From Muricea muricata (lineage: Eukaryota; Cnidaria; Anthozoa; Malacalcyonacea; Plexauridae), in NCBI GenBank assembly GCA_963855995.1, contig OY979730.1:5405341-5469340 (forward strand): a stretch of DNA of 64,000 nucleotides, given 5' to 3'. The position numbers were made by a program, and so were the translations under genes. How positions within the stretch are numbered: position 1 is the stretch's first letter; each line of letters starts with the position of its first letter. Below, piece after piece: positions 50,351 through 62,949 of the stretch. The notes beneath the pieces are model-generated. The model was not told the origin of the DNA. It did not search any database and saw only the letters and a program-made list of their open reading frames with translations.

Positions 50351-50432
50351 TATAAGAAACATAAACAAAATATTTTACATGCATTGTAATATATATGATA
50401 GTAATCTTCAGTGTGATAATTCAAATAATTTG

Positions 50433-50582
50433 GTAGACGCTTGGATCAAGTCCGTCTCTCTAAAGTCCGAAGGAAACCGAGTGAATTTGGAACAGAGGGA
50501 ATGCACCTCGCGCGCCGCTTCGCGGATTCCTAATTCCCTCGGTTTCCTTAGGACTTTAGAGAGACAGACTTGGTCCAAGTCT
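50433..50582. mobile_element. Hairpin MITE in the RPTP 3' UTR
   Basis: Arms of about 55 bases (TAGACGCTTGG..., TCTCTCTAAAGTCCGAAGGA, AACCGAGTGAATT) are mirrored on the right. AATAATTTG flanks both sides (50424-50432 and 50583-50591), a 9-bp target duplication. It lies 83 bases after the stop codon and before the AATAAA at 50634, so it should be part of the mRNA and could form a stable hairpin. Confidence 0.88.
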
Positions 50583-50633
50583 AATAATTTGATTTGATCT
50601 ATTTTGTGTGAAAGTTAGTCAGAGATATTTTCT

Positions 50634-50639
50634 AATAAA
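50634..50639 (+). terminator. Candidate polyadenylation signal
   Basis: AATAAA, 284 bases after the RPTP stop codon and the first such hexamer downstream on the sense strand that I noticed. The cleavage site is unknown. Confidence 0.6.
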
Positions 50640-50954
50640 AGTTTTAAAGTAAGATAAGTATAACTACTTTCGTAAGCGAACTGAAGGGGACAAGTAATAT
50701 TTTAAATTACTTATAAGTAATAGTTTTCATATAATTACGATCAATAATTACGATCAACATTATGATTAATACTAGCGGTTTGAGTAATATGTTTAGAACC
50801 GCCGTAGTATTTTTTCAATTGTATGTTTTTCACAATGGCAATATATTTAGAGTTCAAGAACGCTAACATAGTCATCGTAGCAAGCTTAGTTCTTACTTGT
50901 AGGCTGGGTTTTTTTCGAGAATGACTCGTATCTTTGTCCTAAGCCTGTCACTTC

Positions 50955-51075
50955 AACCGTATCGTAGCGAAACGTAGCACTGTAGCACTGTTCATTGTTT
51001 TGTGAACACGCCGGCAGAACAAATGATATGGACACAAAAGGAACGCTACGCTTCGCTACGATACGGTTAAAGTAG
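50955..51075. repeat. Short inverted repeat
   Basis: ACTTCAACCGTATCGTAGCG at the left is mirrored by CGCTTCGCTACGATACGGTT and AAAGT at the right, with a loop of about 60 bases. Probably a MITE remnant. Confidence 0.65.
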
Positions 51076-54000
51076 AATACGGGGTTTACACAGGGTCTCC
51101 CAAAAAAACCCCAAAAACTATTGAAAATAATCTATTGTTAGAATTTCAATGCCTAGCACTAAATTGAACCCACGAGTGGATAAGCTATTGACATAACCGT
51201 CATAATTAATAGTAATACTCAGTGTTAACCATGGTTATGCCAGACAAAAAAACTAAACCTACGAGTGCATATTAAAAATGCAATCAAATTTTATGCATGG
51301 GTTATTTTAGCCTATTCAATTTGGTTTTTATCAATATTCCCATGAGCAAAACAAACGTACTTTACAAAGATATTTTAATTCTTTAACAAGTGCTGGGGCA
51401 TTCAAATGTTAACAATGGGTGATTTCGATAGTTTTTGGGTTTTTTTGGGACACCCTGTACATTCTAATTATACATAGCTAATTCAACAAAGATTGCCTTT
51501 TCAAAAGCGTAATTTACAGTACACTTCGTGCGCGCAAGGGATGACGGATCATTATTTTCACTTTCAAACACGCAATTATTTTTTTAAACAGCGTCAAGTG
51601 GAAATATGGGAAACTTAAGACGGCAAATTTACTTGCTGCAAAGGTAATCTCCTAAGTATCATGATCAGCGTCTAAAAAAGATAAACGATGATTTATCCCT
51701 TGGCGTGTTCATTGTTCGCAGTTTACACTTTTGGAAAAACAACCCTTCAAACAAGTGTAATATACATCTGAACCATTTGGTATAAGAGATACACTGAATT
51801 TGAATTGAGAAGCCGATTGCGACTGGGTTTTTTTCCGATAATTTGGTAGAATCATCCCTACATCACTACGGAACAAAGTTCAGTAAACTGGAAACAAATT
51901 TCAAAAGCGAAAGCATGCAGGTTTTAGTGTTTTGACATTAATATGGGCTCGGAACTACTTATGGAGCGCTTGCGTCATGGCCCTGTATGCGTTTTTCCAC
52001 AATGAATTTCCACAACGTATCCTGGGCATTGCTATGCGACGTCTGTTTTCAATGGATTTGAGGTAATGAATCAGATGACTGAGCCAGTATTTTTAACCTG
52101 GCCCAAACAAATACAGCATAAGCTCCTTATCTGAATTTACTATATCAGTAAATTCCTAAAAGCCTCTAAATTTACTCATATGTTTTTTATGTCATAAATT
52201 TACGACAAGCGTAACCCTTATCCTAACCGTAAATCTAATCCGAAACCAAAAAAGTAGAAATTAAAAAGAAAAGGATATTTTATAATACATGACGTTGAAA
52301 ATGGAATGTTTGCCTGGCGTTGTCAAATTACGTCAATCAGTTGCGATCGACTCTCATTACTCTCTGTATCCGCGTTTTACCCGTCTCACTGGCCAGTATC
52401 ACAACTAATTAGTATACGAAACCTGTTCGGAATTTGTCGACAGAAATCGCAAAGCATCGGTTTCCGACGGTGTTCGAAAATTTTCCGAATATTTTCAATT
52501 ATTTTTCTGTTCACGACGACGAAGGGACGAAGGTCATATTATCTAGATTTTTTATCGATAGTAATTTTGTTTTAAGGTAATATGCTTTATTTTATAGCTC
52601 TATTTGTAGTATACTCTTTAGATTGCTCATAGAGATCGGTTTTTGGGGAATTGGAGTGGAATTAAGTACAGCGTTGGTGTATAAAGTTCGTGCTTTTCAA
52701 GCTTGGCGGTAATCGCTTCTTAATATAAAGGCCGCAGTTTTTAGTTGAAATTACTTGATAATAGTACCGCGAAATCCGATACAAATACTCGCTGAGATCT
52801 TAAAGTCAGTGCTCATCTTCAAGTTTAGAAAGGCAAATTTGATTTTTTGAAATTTTAGATAGGGTATTTAGGAGTATAAACTAAATAAGCACAAGCAAAT
52901 GATAAGGAACTGTGAGCAAATAGAATTATCCACCGAATGCAGAGTTGTTCCATTGTTTAAGAGAGAGGATTACCTTTCAATCTGTGATTGGGATGAAAAA
53001 GATTTTCATGCCATTTCAATGTGAAATTGTCTGGAATGAGGAGGGGGGGGGGGGGTTGAAGCAATCACAGAACGAGTCCATAATTGGAGACAAAATGCGT
53101 TTGTGAATTGCCACTAACCCTGTTAGAGTAAAACATATTTGTGCTTTATAAGATAATGAAATGCAAGGCCTCAAGACTAGCGAGCTGCTCTGTTTGCAAA
53201 AGCAGGGTGTGAAATAAATCTTAAAATGTATGCCAGTCATGATGGCGGCCCGAGAAATTTGCCAGTCAAAGCAGAATTTATCTTATGTTGATCTGTGATT
53301 GCTTTTGAAGTACAATCACAAAATGTAGCAAATATTGCCTTTTATTTTACATTTTAGTTGGGGAAATTTTGAAAACGAAATTGTTCATGCATCGTTCAAC
53401 AAAAAGTACACATTCATGACTGTTGTACAGCGGTATTCACAGTTGAAACTGCAAAAAATTGCTGGTCAATGACTAGTGACAGGCAGTTATTTCACATCCT
53501 GCACAAAAGGAAAGAGGGTGTAGGGCTTACTATCCAGGAGCATATAATCCCCCCTTTAGTTATTTGTACTATTTCGGTGATTCATATCCTAAGGGCATAT
53601 GAAGTAAATTCCTTGATAGAGGTCCATGGTGATATAATTTTGTATTGTGTTATAAAGTATATACATACCACCCAATAAAGAACCTTTAGAGTTAATTATT
53701 TGATATTTTACAATTAAGTTTTCACAATAAAAGTAGTGATATAAATGGTTTCATCAGATTATAAATAACAGTATTGATGAGTTGTGGTAACAAAACACCA
53801 TGAACCACAGTTTACAAACCAGACGTTTCTTGTCAATACTTTTTACATGAAGCTCAAGACTGTTAACTTGTTTTACAACAGCATTCTTTTAGAATGTGAT
53901 AAGGCCAAATGTAAAAAGACCTCCCTCTCCAATTTATCACATTCAGGTTTTCTTAACAAAATTGATATAAAGTATAATCCTCCCACTTCCTGGGTATTTT

Positions 54001-54466
54001 TAAACATCACTGACAAGAATCAAGGAGTTAATTTTATATGGTATACCTGTAAAAAGATGCATTGAAATGGCATATTGCAAGAAGTAAAATTGTAAATAGT
54101 ATTCATCTGTCATCTTTCTAGTTTTCATGTTTAACATTAAAGACGATTATCTGTCAATTTGTTTCTGAAACATCCCAAACATTCAATTTTCAACATTTTC
54201 TAGATGTGTGTTTCAAGTTCCAATAATATGCTCAAAATTGTTAATTGACATATTGCTGATCACGAAAGAAAGGAACACTGTCAATGATGGTAAGTATGCA
54301 AAAAGGTCTTGATATTTTCTTGTTTTGTTCATTACAAAATGGTTTGGACATTACAGGCTTGCTTGTGCTTAGTGGCTGTGTTTATTATGTCTAAGTTTTC
54401 AAATTACCCATTTTACATTTTAATATTTTACCCTTTTTTGCTTTTAATTGGAGTTAATTGGCTAAT
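51076..54466. other. No gene recognised
   Basis: AT-rich sequence with short frames of no recognisable family. It contains a run of about 13 G at 53042-53055. A low-complexity AATCTAATCCGAAACC-like stretch lies at about 52220-52250. Confidence 0.5.
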
Positions 54467-55641
54467 TTTTACACAGGATGAAAAATCAGGTTTGCAATAC
54501 ATTTTCAATCCAGTGCCAAAATGCAAATGCTGTGAAGGCAACAAATTTGCTATAGTGCAAATATGGGTGCGAATTTGGTCATTTGGAAATACATACACAG
54601 AATGAAAAACACAATTTGCACTACATTTGCCCCTGGCTGCCAAAATGCAAATGCATTAAATGTGCACAAATCATTCAAATCTGTGACAAATTTTTGAAGC
54701 AATATCTGTTCAGAAGATATTTAACTACACTCAATGCAATTATACTATCTAATATGCTGTAACATAAAGTTATTTTCAAGTGAAGAATATTTGAACACAG
54801 GCATCCCAGCAAATAGTGTGAGTCACGCAAGTTACAACATTGCATAAATTATTATATAAATATCCCAAGGCTGGCATCTCTTTCACCACATAAACTGACT
54901 CATGTTTAGACTTTTGCTTCAATTATTATAAAAAAAAGCTAGATATGCATTACCTTGGATACCTCTTCTAAATTTCCAGATAGTGTTTAGATAAAAACAA
55001 GATTCCGGAATACCGAAATTTGTTCAACGAAAAGTGTTTTTTGATCGAAATTTTTTGTGTAGATAGGCGGGATGCAAATTGCCTTACAAACATCACCTTC
55101 AGATATAGGTTCGGCTAAGCAACGCTAAGTTCCTATTGGCTGCTACTGAATTCATCTTTTCTTCTGTGTTTCCAAGTTCTCATCAGCCAATAGCAGCTTA
55201 CCTAATGTTGTTTCCAATTGTGACGTTTGTAGGGCAATTTGCATCCCGCCTATTGACAAGAAAAATTTCAATAAAAAACACTTTTTGTTGAATGTATTTA
55301 AGTATTTTCGAATTTTGTTTTTGTCTAAAAACTGTCTAGTAATGTAGAAGTCATTTGTATCTAGCTTTTTTTTCAAAAAATTGTGTTTAATTTTTTTGTT
55401 TGAAGGGAAAGTCTAACGTCTGTCAGTTTAATATGGTGAAAGAGTTGCCAGCCTTAGGATATTATAAATGATAATGATATGGACTGACATAATGTGTGCT
55501 GGGATGCCTATGATATGAGTTTTCAAATGATCAAATTTAACACAAGCTTGCACTATAGCAAATTTGCTGCCTTCACAGCATTAGCATTTTGGCAGTGGGT
55601 TGAAAATGTATTGCAAATCTAATTTTTCAAACCTGTGTTAC
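54467..55641. repeat. 1.2-kb imperfect palindrome
   Basis: Arms of about 580 bases pair across a centre near 55160. Landmarks: CACAGGATGAAAAATCAGGT against the mirrored TTTTTCAAACCTGTG; GCCAAAATGCAAATGCTGTG against CACAGCATTAGCATTTTGGC; AAGGCTGGCATCTCTTTCAC against GTGAAAGAGTTGCCAGCCTT; GGCGGGATGCAAATTGCC against GGCAATTTGCATCCCGCC. The outer left arm also contains a second, direct copy of its GCCAAAATGCAAATGC block (about 54630-54655). It looks like a foldback transposon without coding capacity. Confidence 0.85.
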
Positions 55642-56021
55642 TCGTCACAGATCACAACAAGCATGTAATTTTCAAAGCATTTCAAATTTAATTTCTATAA
55701 AGCCAAATAATGATAACTTTTTGTTTTTTGAAAAGTTGATGTATTGTTTTGGATTTTGGACATACGTTTTGTTTAGCCTCCATTCAAGCACTGCTAATGA
55801 TAAAACACGACAGTTTTTTAATATTATTTACCTTTGTTAAGTCAAGGAGATTCAGATAATTGCATTGGAAATCAAATTATTTTAAACATCTCGATTGTTT
55901 TAATTTAAAATTTTGTTTTTCCTGTTTGTATCTAGTTTGTTAAAGTATGTTTAAATTGAGACGTCAAAATAATGATTATTTGTGTACAGATGTAGATTTT
56001 GTATATGAACCTTTTCATTAA

Positions 56022-56826
56022 AGTGCCTATGACACGAAAATTTTTATTGTTCTATTTGAAAGAGCGTGAAAAGTACGTGGATTGGCCGTTTGCAGTAATA
56101 CACTATCTCTTTTAGTTGCCAAGTTATTCACAAAAATATTAAAAATATAAATTGCTGACTCAGCACAATTTGTGACGTCATTAGATGGATAAATATGTTT
56201 ATTGAATACAAAACTAAGCATAGCTCAGTTATTATTAAGTCAAACTCAATGGAGTTTTGAACACAAGTACTACATGATGAGGCGTATTGAAAAATGTTTC
56301 TGTTTTGGTTGCCAAGGCAACACTGTCGTTCCCAGGCCCTTTATATTGAATTTCTATAGCTGGAAATATTTATCCTTGTAGGCTTCATTTCGAATCATTA
56401 TCTGTTCCCTGAACTTCTGGCATGCATAGGTATATTGGGCACACTACTGATTCTATGTTATCCTAATTGGTGTCTAGAGTACAGCTGTTTTACAAAATTC
56501 GTGCGAGGGGCCTGGGAATGACACTGTTACCTTGGCAACAAAAATAGAAATGTTTTTCAATGTGCCTCGTCGTGCAGTATCTGTGTCCAAATCTTCATTG
56601 AGTTTAACTTAATAACAATTGAGCTATGCTAAGTTTTGTATTTGATAAACATACTTATCCATCTAATGACGTCACAAATTGTGCTGAGTCAGCAATTCAT
56701 ATTTTTCATATTTTTGTGAATAACTCAGCAACTAAAAGAGATAGTGTATTACTGTAACCGGCCAATCCGCTTATTTTTTCAAGCTCTTTCAAATAAAACA
56801 ATAAAAATTTTCGTGTCATAGGCACT
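56022..56826. mobile_element. 805-bp TIR element flanked by TTAA
   Basis: The ends AGTGCCTATGACACGAAAAT and ATTTTCGTGTCATAGGCACT are perfect inverses, and TTAA lies on both outer flanks (56018-56021 and 56827-56830). Arms of about 320 bases pair, including GATAGTGTATTACTG, AATTGTGACGTCATTAGATG and TGGTTGCCAAGGCAACA. TTAA targets are used by piggyBac and Kolobok elements. No ORF; the arms contain a CRE-like TGACGTCA. Confidence 0.9.
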
Positions 56827-57093
56827 TTAAAATGGACAATTAACTTGATTTAAGTAATTCCATGTTATGAACGATGCATTTCAAAGGATTATTTTAGGGA
56901 AAGACATTTTATGTGCATAATTTTTGGTGAACGTTTAGCTGAAAATTCAACTGTTATAGTTCATTTTATTTATGTTTTTTCGATCAATCTTTCATTATTA
57001 TTAGTAACTTCTTCAACAAACAATTAAATAATCTACTAATATAAATACAGTTAATACAGTTAGTATAAATATAGTTAATATGGGGTAGTTAAT

Positions 57094-57300
57094 ATTAATC
57101 TAGTTTTTCATGTCTCTGAGGATGGTTCAAAAATAGAATTGAAATACTGCGCGTCTTCAAAGACAATGATTAAGTCGTCAAGAAAATATTTCGTGCACTT
57201 AAATTGGATAAGACTCGCTACAAATCCTAGTTGGCTCGATAGCTCAATTGGTAGAGCAGTGGTCTAGAAACCTGATGAATCTGGTTTTGTAATATAAACT
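57094..57300 (+). repeat. SINE copy (same family as 120-335), truncated
   Basis: Shares GAGGATGGTT, ACTGCGCGTC, TTTCGTGCACTTAAATTGGA and the A box TAGCTCAATTGGTAGAG (57240-57256) with the first copy. The B box is missing: the match stops after TCTAGAAACC. Confidence 0.75.
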
Positions 57301-57555
57301 GACCTTTGTTGTATTATATATATGGCTTGCATACAAATAACTGAAACACCAAAACTACTCTCTATTTTGGAATATTGTGAGCTGACAAAATGAAGTTACA
57401 TGAAAACCCTGAAAAATTCCAGTTGTAGTTGAGCTCAATAATGCTGTGCCGAAATATTTTAAACAAACCTTTCAAGTTTGAATAAAATTTGTACGCTTGA
57501 ATTGCTAAAATACAAAGCAATACATGTAGATACTCCAAAGACGCATTCCAATGAA

Positions 57556-57900
57556 TGCGTTTTATGGATAATTTGCATAATAGAGTAACTTTCGATCCAG
57601 GCAAAAAAAACAAAATCTTTTACTGCAGCTAGAACGAGGATCCTATGCAAAATGGTGTAAAATACGGAAAATATAGCCCTGCGAAGTTTGCACTACGCGC
57701 GGAAAAAGTTACCAATTTCGCGACAATTTTAGCTCGTAATGCAAGTATATACACAATTTGCAAATTTCGCAGGGCTATATTTTCCGAATTTTGCAGTTTA
57801 CAACTACTTTGTATTCTACTAATTTTAAGATGCTCTTTCTAACTGTGCTAAAAGATTTCGTTCTCCCTGCCTAGTTCGACCTTTAGTCTATTATATGCAA
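57556..57900. mobile_element. Palindromic MITE, family member 2
   Basis: Related to 18761-19185: GGATAATTTGCATAATAGAG, ACAAAATCTTTTACTGC, GGAAAATATAGCCCTGCGAA and its mirror image, then TCTACTAATTTTAAGATGCT. The two copies differ by many substitutions, so they inserted independently. Confidence 0.8.
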
Positions 57901-58489
57901 AGTGTACATTACTGTATGTAGAGAATTAAAATGAAATTCATTAAAAATTAATAAATCTTTACTTCGCTTTAGTTTCATTATTGACGATTTCAATGTATTT
58001 GTAGCAAAAGACTCGCGAAGTGTTAAACTTATTTGACAAATAAAACAACAAACTATAAGCCCGCGGCACTGGTTATTCGTGACAAGTTGGATAGACAAAG
58101 TTCACTCGTGTCCGGGCAACATTTACAGCATTTTCGTCATTCCTGACAGGTGTCACGAATGACGACAATACATGTCACGACTAACAAGTACGCGGGACAA
58201 GTGCGCTCGTGTGCGGCGGGCTTTAGCGCCTTCACATGTAAATTTGACGCCCACTGATCCTACAAGTATACCTACCTGCCTCAGTTCTAAGCTGTCTTCC
58301 CCAGTCCTAAGCATGTATTTTAAATGTAATTTATTTGGATATTGTAGGTCAAACTCCAGCAGAAAAAGGTCAAATGTAAAAACACCAAAGGTCGAGTATA
58401 AAACAGGTCAGGAAATATACAAATATATATGTTATATGTTACTCTTGGCTGTCTTGACGACAGATTTTAGGGTTTTAGTATAATTTCAA

Positions 58490-58990
58490 AAATTTTAATT
58501 CCTTTGACAAACCTAACTTCATGCAACTTATACACTGCTCACACCCTCACAGTCCATACATTTCAGTGAATAAATTACGTTGTAAACAAAAAAATCAAAA
58601 TAGAGGTAAATTTCGTTATGTCTACTTCAACCCACTTAGACTGAATATTTGATTAAGTTTCAAACATAAAACCTTAACACAAACGACATCGTGCGCTTTT
58701 CATTGTGAGAACATGTCCGAAGTAATTTGAAGCCTCAGTCTTACCAAAGTCTAAGGGTCTGGTTCATCAGAATCATGCGGAGATAAAACGCATATAAAAA
58801 ATTTAAAAAATTAAGTTGTTTTTTCATTAATACTTGTCTATAGGAACGTAAACCCTTAACCGTAGTTGACATAAAATATATTATACTGTAGAAAATCTCT
58901 ACTTCATACAAAAACGTTGAAAAAAAGAAAATGAACATTATTACCTCCATTTCTTTAGTTTGTTATATCATTAAGGCATGAAACAACTTG
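58490..58990 (-). repeat. Diverged dispersed repeat, unit 1 of 3
   Basis: Landmarks CACTGCTCACACCCTCACAG, then TCCATACATTTCAG, GTCTACTTCAACCCACTTAG, GGGTCTGGTTCATCAGAAT and TAACCGTAGTTGACATAAAA recur, diverged and in the same order, at 60230-61160 and 61320-61680. Strand is arbitrary. No coding. Confidence 0.65.
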
Positions 58991-59582
58991 TTGTGTTTTA
59001 CAATTTTCTGTCAAACTCGCAAAATTAAATGGTTGTTTTGTGAGCATTTATCTTGAAGTATCAGACAGCATTTATCTTAAAAAGTACCTTTTAAACAACT
59101 TCATTTCATAAAGTTCTTTTTAACATTGCCGTTGTCCACTTTCTGTCATATTTTGTTTTCTTCCATTGTTATTTGAATGAGTGTAACGTGCGATAGTTAA
59201 TCTCTTGTTGTTGTTCAAATTGTATCTTTACAATTTTTTTAATTAATTGTTTACGAAATTTACACGTGACCCCTTTTAATTACAAGTTCAATTCCCATGG
59301 GAATTGAGAAATTGAATAAAAAATCCCTCTACTTCTGCCAGCTCCCCAACTGCTACTTTTACCTAAGTAGAAGTATTTATGCATATACTATAATTACTTC
59401 TACTTATTTACAGGGGAAGTAGCACTCAGATAACAGTGGGGCGAAGAGAAAATTGCTAAGCTGATTTTCTGTGCATACCTAGCAAATTAAAGCGACAAAC
59501 GCTAATGTTATAATTAAAATAATTAAAATTTTAGTAAACTATGCATTTTTTAAATGCAGGTGAGCTGTCTACCTCGCTTTAA

Positions 59583-59840
59583 GGCTGGAACACACGAGGC
59601 GACAAATCGCTGCAACAAATCGCTTTGCATGTACAGTCAAGGGAGAAGTCATATGCGCTTGTTGCAGTGAAAGAATGTTGCGATAAATCGCCTGGTGTGA
59701 ATGCTAACACTATTTCTCGTTCGGTAATTATTATTTTTCGCCACGACACCGGCGACAAAAAATTCTATAAAATGTTCTTGTTCACGATGAAGTTTGTTGC
59801 ACAACGTGTTGCAGTGATTTATCGACTCGTGTGTTTAGGC
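59583..59840. mobile_element. Small TIR element (ACACACGAGGCGACAAATCG ends)
   Basis: GGCTGGAACACACGAGGCGA at the left is mirrored by TCGACTCGTGTGTTTAGGC at the right; GACAAATCGCTGCAAC and GTTGCAGTGATTTATC pair further in. There are several inner TTGTCGCC/GGCGACAA-like blocks. MITE without coding capacity. Confidence 0.75.
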
Positions 59841-60229
59841 TATTATAGGCGCTGGACTATTATGTCAAAAAGTAGCTAGAAATCCATTTTCGTTGCACCC
59901 GTCTGGGAAAAACCTGTTTTTTTAAAAAACATATAGATACATGTTGCTACCAAAAAAGTTCCCAAACAAAAAACTTGCCCGATACCAAGAAAACTGATGA
60001 TTTGTGATTCTCTATACTATTAAATTGCATTACAGCAAGAAAATGTAAAATTTCATATTCACCAATGGCAAAAACGACTGGCATGCAATATCAGGAAGAG
60101 GCAAAAAATGCCTATGTATAAAACTCTTACACAGTTTTTCCATTCTTCAATTAGTTTTTCAGTTATGTTGTTAAACACCCATTTTTAAGCTAGTGCAACG
60201 AAATAAAATAATTTTTGACTGCAGCCCAC

Positions 60230-61160
60230 GGCCTATTTATTTAAGTACAAAACTTAACGCACATTTTTATCTTACCACAACATTTACACAGTAATAATAT
60301 TAGAGCAAATGAATGTCGATGGAGACCTTAAAATGCAACTTACACGTGGCTGATACCCTCACTGTCCATGCATTTATATGTAATATATGAACAACGAGAG
60401 CGAGCGTTTCACCGGGATATCCAAACAGGACAAAATAATCGTGAATACACGAAGCGCGAGTGTTTTTGTCCATTATTTTCAAGTGTTTGGATATCCCGGT
60501 GGGACACGAGCTCGAGTTGTTCATATGGCTTCTCAAATGAATCGAGACGTAACAGGATGTTTTTCGTTTGCTGATTTGAATAGAATTTCTAACCAAGCAT
60601 ATCGTAATTATTGCATAGACGACAAACATTGATTACAATTAAAGCAATTTTGGGTGTGAACTTGTTTGCTGACTTGATTTTGCATGCGTATTTAAGGTGT
60701 TTGAGGAAGATCACTACTGATTTTCATGAAATATCTTAATTACGCATGCAACAATGAGCTATTGTTGTGCCCTGTTTGATGGTGTTTGACCAGGTTATCC
60801 AAGGCGCATCTCGTGATGAAATGGGCGTGTGTCGTTGACTAAATTGCTCATGAATTATTAATGATTTGAGAAGTATTATTAGCTCCTAAGTTACGGTATC
60901 AACAAGAAATCAAAATAAAAAGGTACATTACGTTATCTCTAGCTGCTTAGACCCATAGACTGAGTATCTGATTGAAATAAAATTGATTGAAATAAAACTT
61001 TAGCTGAATGGGCATGGACTTTTCGTTGTGTTAACTGGCTGGGTTAAATAACCATAAGAATTATGCAAAGATAGAAAACAATTTAAAACTTGTAACGCAA
61101 ATAAGTTGTCTTTATATGAGACATATTTAAATCCTTAACTTTAGTTGATATGCAATTTTC
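60230..61160 (-). repeat. Diverged dispersed repeat, unit 2 of 3
   Basis: Starts with CCCACGGCCTATTTATTTAA and ACACGTGGCTGATACCCTCA, then CTGTCCATGCATTTATATG, ATCTCTAGCTGCTTAGACCC, GGCTGGGTTAAATAACC and TTAACTTTAGTTGATATGCA. It is interrupted by the hairpin at 60387-60532. Confidence 0.65.
60387..60532. repeat. Hairpin insert in unit 2
   Basis: ATATGAACAACGAGAGCGAG and CACCGGGATATCCAAACA are mirrored by TGTTTGGATATCCCGGTG and GAGCTCGAGTTGTTCATATG. The arms are about 65 bases; the centre is CGAAGCGCGAG. Likely a MITE inserted into the older repeat. Confidence 0.8.
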
Positions 61161-61319
61161 AATGTCTTTATAGTTAGTATAGTTACCTGTCAGTAATTTA
61201 TATAGTCTAAATTTTGAAACTTTCCGTAATTCTCGTACTTCTTTAATATACAAAACTTACCTCGCATTTTTCAGTTAATAATAATAATAATAGACCAACT
61301 TAGTTGATGTAATTTAGTT

Positions 61320-61680
61320 AATAAACCTACCTCGTGCAACCTACAGCTTACCCTGGCAGTCCATACTGTACTTCTAGCTATAATAAACTACATACTACAA
61401 AGCAAAGTAAATATCTCTAGTTACTTAAGCCTACTTATATAGACTAAGTATTTGAGTTTTCACAGGTAAAACCTTTGCTAAAGGCCAGGGGCTTTTGGTT
61501 GTGATGACTAGTCGGAGGTAAATATAAATGTGATACTTACCAAAGTATGTAAAGGCTGGGTCAAATAAGCCTGAGAATAATACAAAGATAAAAAGCAATT
61601 TAAAACGTGAAACACAAAGTTTTTTGTTAAGACTCGTCTAAATTTGATTCGTACATGTATGAAAATCAGTAGGGTTTCTC
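61320..61680 (-). repeat. Diverged dispersed repeat, unit 3 of 3
   Basis: Matches the other two units through CTACAGCTTACCCTGGCAGT, ATATCTCTAGTTACTTAAGC, AAGGCTGGGTCAAATAAGCC and AAAGCAATTTAAAACGTGAA. It is about 300 bases shorter than unit 2. Confidence 0.65.
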
Positions 61681-62379
61681 ATTTTTAATTCCCGTGGGAA
61701 TACAGCTTGCTTAGTTTACATGATTTTTTGAACTGGAAAATTGACTGCAAAACTCCTAGAACATTCTATGTAATTTCTTTTTCTAAAACGTTTTATGTAG
61801 TTTCTTTCGTAAAAAGCTGCCGCTGCTGTAGCCACTCAGATTAATAGAAATAAAAAATTACACCAGGCATGTGTAAATAAAAAATATATTTGCCGGTCAA
61901 CGTTATGGAACTGGAATTGACACCAAAGAATGCCTTCCAATTCCGCTGTTTTTTGTTTTGTTTTTTTGTGGGAGTTGCCTGCACACAGTTTGCAGTCCCT
62001 CAGTTAATCCCGTTAGCGGTGTTATAGCAAGGCAACCAGATGTAATCATGCATAATTACGACCTACGATATGATCCTAACACGATGGAGAAAACTAATAC
62101 AGAACGATTTCAAAATTTTATAACTGTTAAAAATAACTATTAGAGTAAATCATAATATTGAACGATTTTAAAATTTTATAATCTGTTAAATACATCTATT
62201 AGCTAAATCCTAATACTGAAAGATTTCAAATTTATGACTTTTAAATATAACTATTAGCGTAAACTTTCTGTTGGTAATAGTAAAGAACAAATATTAGTCT
62301 TCGTAAATGCTTGTAAATTACCTACTATGCATTACATTGTAATTCAGGGTATATACTGGAATATGGTTTTATTAAACTG

Positions 62380-62380
<1 letters not shown>

Positions 62381-62442
<62 letters not shown>
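62381..62442 (+). repeat. (ATT)n microsatellite
   Basis: About twenty uninterrupted ATT units. It follows AATATGGTTTTATTAAACTG, which could be the tail of a LINE, but no coding part was seen upstream. Confidence 0.97.
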
Positions 62443-62949
62443 GCTTACACATACACGATGTCCACATGGTGTATTTCTGCCTACCGGAATATTATCACGT
62501 CAACTACGCACCAACTGTCATCGGGTGCCTGAAGCTTTGCAAGTGGGAGACTAAATGACTTCAACATTAACCTTTGTATTTTGTGATGGTTGACTGGATA
62601 TAAGTGAGCTTGTTACCCGCTGGCGTGATGCTCTATGAAGAGAGAATGCCAACCAGTTGAAACCGTAAACAGCATGAGGAAAGGAGACCCACCGAAGCCA
62701 CAATGATCCAAAGATAGAGTGAAAGTAAGTTTGTTAATTTTATTTTGTCTTTTCCACGTGTCGGTAGTGCAGTCAAAAGCACACAAATAAATGCATAGGA
62801 TCTTTCACTGCTTGAAACTATATGGCCAGAATTCGACGTTTCGATCGTGAAGTTATTGAAGTACAAAATAAACCATATTCCGAAGAAATACATCTTGTAA
62901 ACTCAATACTCGAGTTAAAAACAAGAAATTGTTAAGACTGTAATATGTT

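Noticed and set aside
54309-54605. 98-codon ORF with hydrophobic segments
   Set aside because: It enters the left arm of the 1.2-kb palindrome; hydrophobicity comes from T-rich DNA and no protein family is recognisable.
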